NCBI GenBank assembly: GCA_964514225.1 | Contig: CAZEPT010000039.1 | Span: 1-6,163 of the forward strand | Direction: 5' to 3' | Origin: CAZEPT01 sp964514225 | GTDB lineage: Bacteria; Patescibacteriota; Minisyncoccia; Phycocordibacterales; UBA9973 | DNA length: 6,163 nucleotides | Shown: piece by piece, positions 4,143 through 6,163 of the stretch | Layout of the letters: every line of letters begins with the position of its first letter | How positions within the stretch are numbered: the first letter of the stretch is position 1 | Translations under genes and position numbers: made by a program | Notes under the pieces: generated by a model | Database searches by the model: none | Seen by the model: the letters and a program-made list of their open reading frames with translations, nothing else | Told to the model about the DNA's origin: nothing

Positions 4143-5357
4143 ATGAATAAAAAAAGATTATTTAAAATCTGGCTTGTCCTCGTCCTCTTATCTGTTTCGT
4201 TGCAAATTGGCTTTGCTATGATCCATAAAGTCCAAGGAGACTCAAACTCCGTTCAGCACCGTCTGTACAAGATGGAGCATGGTAAAAAAGTATTTAATTG
4301 GTCCGGCTTACTTTCGTTCAGTCAAGTTACCGCTTTGAAAGTAGTAAAAGATGAAAAAACATTTACTGAAAGGGTACAGTACCCTAAAGCGCCGAAGTTT
4401 GACCTCGTGGCACCCACGTACAACGCTGAGAAATTTGTTGCCGACAAGATTACAAGGACGATCAAAGATTCTTTAAAGAAAATGACCTATAATCATAGTT
4501 TTGATTATGATGGGCAATCTTTTAAAGTGCTCCAAGCGAAAGACCTTAAGATGCCAAGGATTCCCCAACCGACGATTGAGATGAAATTAAAAGGAACTGC
4601 TTCACCTGAAGCTAAAAAGTATGGCTATGAAGCAAGCTTACAAGTAGGACACCGTGAACTGGAAAATCAAAAGTTAGCTGAGGCGCGCATGATGCGGACA
4701 GCAGATTCTCTAAAAAAGAATTTTTCCGGAATTTCTTTTAAAATCACCAAGCGTGAAGCGGAAGAATTACAATTAAAAGATTCAACTGAAATTGGTAAAG
4801 TTTTGAAAGACCCAAGTCTTCTTGATAAGATGAGATACGTTGAAGCAAAGATTAAAATTATTTCATATCATGTGAAAGTGATTCCATGTCCATCTCCAGT
4901 TGTTCCACTCTTATTGTTAGGATTGTTATTCTTGTCTTTTCCGAAATGGAAAAGAAGACCATCAACTCTAGTTGCAGAAGAGAGAGAATTAGAGAGAGAA
5001 CGTACGTTTATGAGTGGAGACGAATATGTTGGAAGATTGATCCTCTTGGTTGTAGCAATGCTCATAGCTTTTTGGATTTTGTTTGTATTGAGAGATTACA
5101 TGTGGTGGATACTTCTTGCAGGAGTTATAGGAACTATTGTATATTTCCTTATCCGCAACATAGGTCGTCCAATATCTCTGGCGTTTCCAAATCCTCCACC
5201 ATGGTGGAGAAGATTCATCACGTGGGTGCGCGAAGGCTGGCAAACATTCCTTGACCTCTGGAGAAGGGGAATCATTTGCCGGACACTCCTTATTCTGCTT
5301 ATTCTTTTCATTATCATTAGTCGCTTGTGCGGTTGGTGGCATTGGGACGGATGGTAA
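4143..5357 (+). CDS. Membrane protein with exported OmpA-like domain and four C-terminal membrane segments, 404 aa
   Basis: No named family is recognised. Residues 1-8 are basic, and 9-27 form an uncleaved anchor or signal peptide. About 28-250 should lie outside the cell membrane. Within that, 143-240 follow an OmpA-like order: a strand with KGTASPE (150-156), a helix with LENQKLAEAR (173-182) and another helix start, then a last strand YVEAKIKI (232-239). OmpA-like domains bind peptidoglycan. Here R182 fits the conserved helix Arg, but the usual Thr-Asp pair is replaced by SPE, so binding is uncertain. Membrane segments follow at about 253-267, 296-316, 320-337 and 377-395. Basic loops 268-295 and 338-376 fit the cytoplasmic side. 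The C-terminus (CGWWHWDGW) is strongly aromatic. The gene has its own promoter and terminator and seems to be a single-gene unit. The ATG is the first in frame after the promoter. Confidence 0.85.
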   Translation: MNKKRLFKIWLVLVLLSVSLQIGFAMIHKVQGDSNSVQHRLYKMEHGKKVFNWSGLLSFSQVTALKVVKDEKTFTERVQYPKAPKFDLVAPTYNAEKFVADKITRTIKDSLKKMTYNHSFDYDGQSFKVLQAKDLKMPRIPQPTIEMKLKGTASPEAKKYGYEASLQVGHRELENQKLAEARMMRTADSLKKNFSGISFKITKREAEELQLKDSTEIGKVLKDPSLLDKMRYVEAKIKIISYHVKVIPCPSPVVPLLLLGLLFLSFPKWKRRPSTLVAEERELERERTFMSGDEYVGRLILLVVAMLIAFWILFVLRDYMWWILLAGVIGTIVYFLIRNIGRPISLAFPNPPPWWRRFITWVREGWQTFLDLWRRGIICRTLLILLILFIIISRLCGWWHWDGW

Positions 5358-5395
5358 ATAGTACATTTAATTATAGACGAAAAATATAAACCAGT

Positions 5396-5427
5396 GCTCC
5401 GTATACTTGATATACGGAGCCTTTTTG
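5396..5427 (+). terminator. Terminator of the 404-aa membrane protein gene
   Basis: GCTCCGTATA (5396-5405) pairs perfectly with TATACGGAGC (5411-5420) around a 5-nt loop, followed by CTTTTTG. It lies 39 nt after the stop. Confidence 0.92.
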
Positions 5428-5440
5428 TTTATTGTGTTTA

Positions 5441-5471
5441 CAAAAAAACCTATTTTAAATAGGTCTTTTTT
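5441..5471. terminator. Bidirectional terminator, mainly for sod
   Basis: ACCTATTT (5448-5455) and AAATAGGT (5457-5464) form a hairpin, flanked by a run of A (5442-5448) and a run of T (5466-5471). Read on the minus strand it comes 14 nt after the sod stop and is followed by a long T tract. On the plus strand it is a back-up to the hairpin at 5396. Confidence 0.85.
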
Positions 5472-5484
5472 CATATCTTATGTA

Positions 5485-6066
5485 TTATTTCAATCGAGCT
5501 TCAACTACAGACCAATTGAGATTTTTAAAGAAAGCTTCTACATACTTCTTTTTTTCTGATGTTGGATAGTCATAGACGAATGCATGTTCCCACATATCAA
5601 GCGCGAGGATTATGGTACAGGTAGCGAGTTGGCCGAGGTGTTGTTCATCTACCCACGCATTGAGGAGATTTCCATCTCCATCTTGGTAGAGCATCGCCCA
5701 GCCGACTCCGCGAGTCATGGCGAGTGTGTTAAATTCTTTCTGCCAGTTTTCAAATGAGCCGAACGTCGCGTTTATTTTTTGAGAGAGGATGCTATCAGTT
5801 GCGAATGCTGTCGGCGCGCCTTCAAATTGAGAGAAATAATATTCGTGATTTTTCATTCCACAATATTCAAAACCGAAGCGACGGCGAAGCTCACCAATCA
5901 CATATGCGTTCTCTTCTGGTGAAGTACTAAGCACTTCTATTTTTTCCAAGATGAGGTTGGCATGTTTCACATAGCCCTGATAGAGCTTGAGATGTTCATC
6001 GATATTTGTCTGTGAAATTCCGACGAGTGCTGAGATCGAGAATGTTTTTGGTTGAAATTGAGTCAT
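5485..6066 (-). CDS. sod: Fe/Mn-family superoxide dismutase, divergent, 193 aa
   Basis: Converts superoxide to oxygen and peroxide. There is no signal peptide, so it acts in the cytoplasm. The second-half signature is intact: NHEYYF gives ligand H74, GVGWAMLY (120-127) matches the Gly-x-Gly-Trp block, and DMWEHAF (157-163) gives ligands D157 and H161. NLNW (182-185) precedes the end. Length fits the family. The first-helix region is unusual. H25 is the likely first ligand, but the following HH pair of ordinary enzymes is reduced to a single Tyr (Y29). The gateway Tyr (Y32) is then 7 rather than 8 residues after the His. Near the active-site Gln position there is EQH (141-143) instead of NQD, so Fe or Mn use cannot be read from sequence. 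The overall pattern recalls archaeal-type enzymes. No Shine-Dalgarno precedes the ATG. It has a palindromic promoter upstream and a terminator downstream. Confidence 0.93.
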   Translation of the reverse strand: MTQFQPKTFSISALVGISQTNIDEHLKLYQGYVKHANLILEKIEVLSTSPEENAYVIGELRRRFGFEYCGMKNHEYYFSQFEGAPTAFATDSILSQKINATFGSFENWQKEFNTLAMTRGVGWAMLYQDGDGNLLNAWVDEQHLGQLATCTIILALDMWEHAFVYDYPTSEKKKYVEAFFKNLNWSVVEARLK

Positions 6067-6101
6067 AAGGTTTAAAAGTGATTAAAACTGTTAACACCCC
6101 C

Positions 6102-6121
6102 AGTATACCATTTGGTATACT
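6102..6121. promoter_or_regulatory. Palindromic operator overlapping the sod promoter (and a divergent one)
   Basis: AGTATACCA (6102-6110) and TGGTATACT (6113-6121) are perfect inverted arms around TT. On the minus strand one arm supplies TGG-TATACT, an extended -10 whose start near 6095 gives sod a leader of about 28 nt. On the plus strand the other arm supplies the same TGG-TATACT, with TTAACA (6091-6096) as a loose -35, and would start near 6128. A dimeric regulator bound here would cover both -10 elements. The regulator is unknown. Confidence 0.6.
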
Positions 6122-6128
6122 TTTTTAT

Positions 6129-6163
6129 ATGCATACGACGAAACGATATATTGTGTGGTCTAT
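6129..6163 (+). CDS. Possible start of a plus-strand gene, cut by the window end
   Basis: An ATG at 6129 opens a frame (MHTTKRYIVWS) that is still open at the window end, 11 codons in. It lies 7-8 bp after the plus-strand TATACT of the palindrome, so the transcript would begin at or just before the ATG, leaderless like xth. The visible part is too short to name a product, and an open frame of this length is common by chance. The promoter position is the main support. Confidence 0.33.
   Translation, partial: MHTTKRYIVWS

Noticed and set aside
1..6163. Reassigned UGA codon, known from some CPR lineages
   Set aside because: No gene ends in TGA, but none contains an in-frame TGA either. A TAA/TAG preference in AT-rich DNA is enough to explain it.

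Overview
The window looks like chromosome from a member of the Candidatus Patescibacteria (CPR), probably Parcubacteria-like. This is an inference. It rests on the AT-rich, compact layout, the A-rich and Shine-Dalgarno-poor gene starts, a small PspC-domain protein beside a long HD-containing tRNA nucleotidyltransferase, a zinc-less TraR/DksA protein, a divergent Fe/Mn superoxide dismutase and a family-less membrane protein. No 16S gene or phylogenetic marker is present to prove it. All stop codons seen are TAA or TAG, and no gene needs a reassigned UGA.

Left part (1-2130). Two tRNA genes point away from each other. A tRNA-Arg(UCG) on the minus strand is cut by the window edge, and a complete tRNA-Gly(GCC) lies on the plus strand. 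Between them is a broken copy of the 5' half of the tRNA-Arg, followed by an 11-nt stretch complementary to the tRNA-Arg anticodon arm. The tRNA-Gly is followed, with no visible terminator, by a PspC-domain membrane protein and the CCA-adding enzyme. It lacks an encoded CCA tail, so it needs that enzyme. The unit ends at a hairpin terminator with A and T tracts on both sides, which can serve both strands.

Middle (2131-4070). On the minus strand lie an AP endonuclease/exonuclease III gene (xth), a striking 85-bp element with perfect 27-bp inverted arms, and one convincing plus one doubtful small ORF that converge on the same terminator. xth is transcribed divergently from a TraR/DksA-family regulator gene. 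Their -35 elements are 3 bp apart, and the xth transcript appears to be leaderless. The DksA-like gene has its own GNRA-loop terminator.

Right part (4071-6163). A strong promoter drives a 404-residue membrane protein of no named family. It has an N-terminal membrane anchor, a large exported domain with an OmpA-like pattern, and four more membrane segments. Facing it is a superoxide dismutase gene on the minus strand, with two hairpin terminators in between. The sod promoter is embedded in a perfect 9+2+9 palindrome, probably an operator. The same palindrome also forms a -10 element on the plus strand, just ahead of a CDS that may begin at 6129 and run off the window.

Functionally this is a housekeeping neighbourhood: tRNA maturation, base-excision repair, transcription control and oxidative defence. 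xth, the DksA-like gene and sod would all fit stress handling, but nothing here shows that they are co-regulated. No mobile element, CRISPR array or phage gene is visible.
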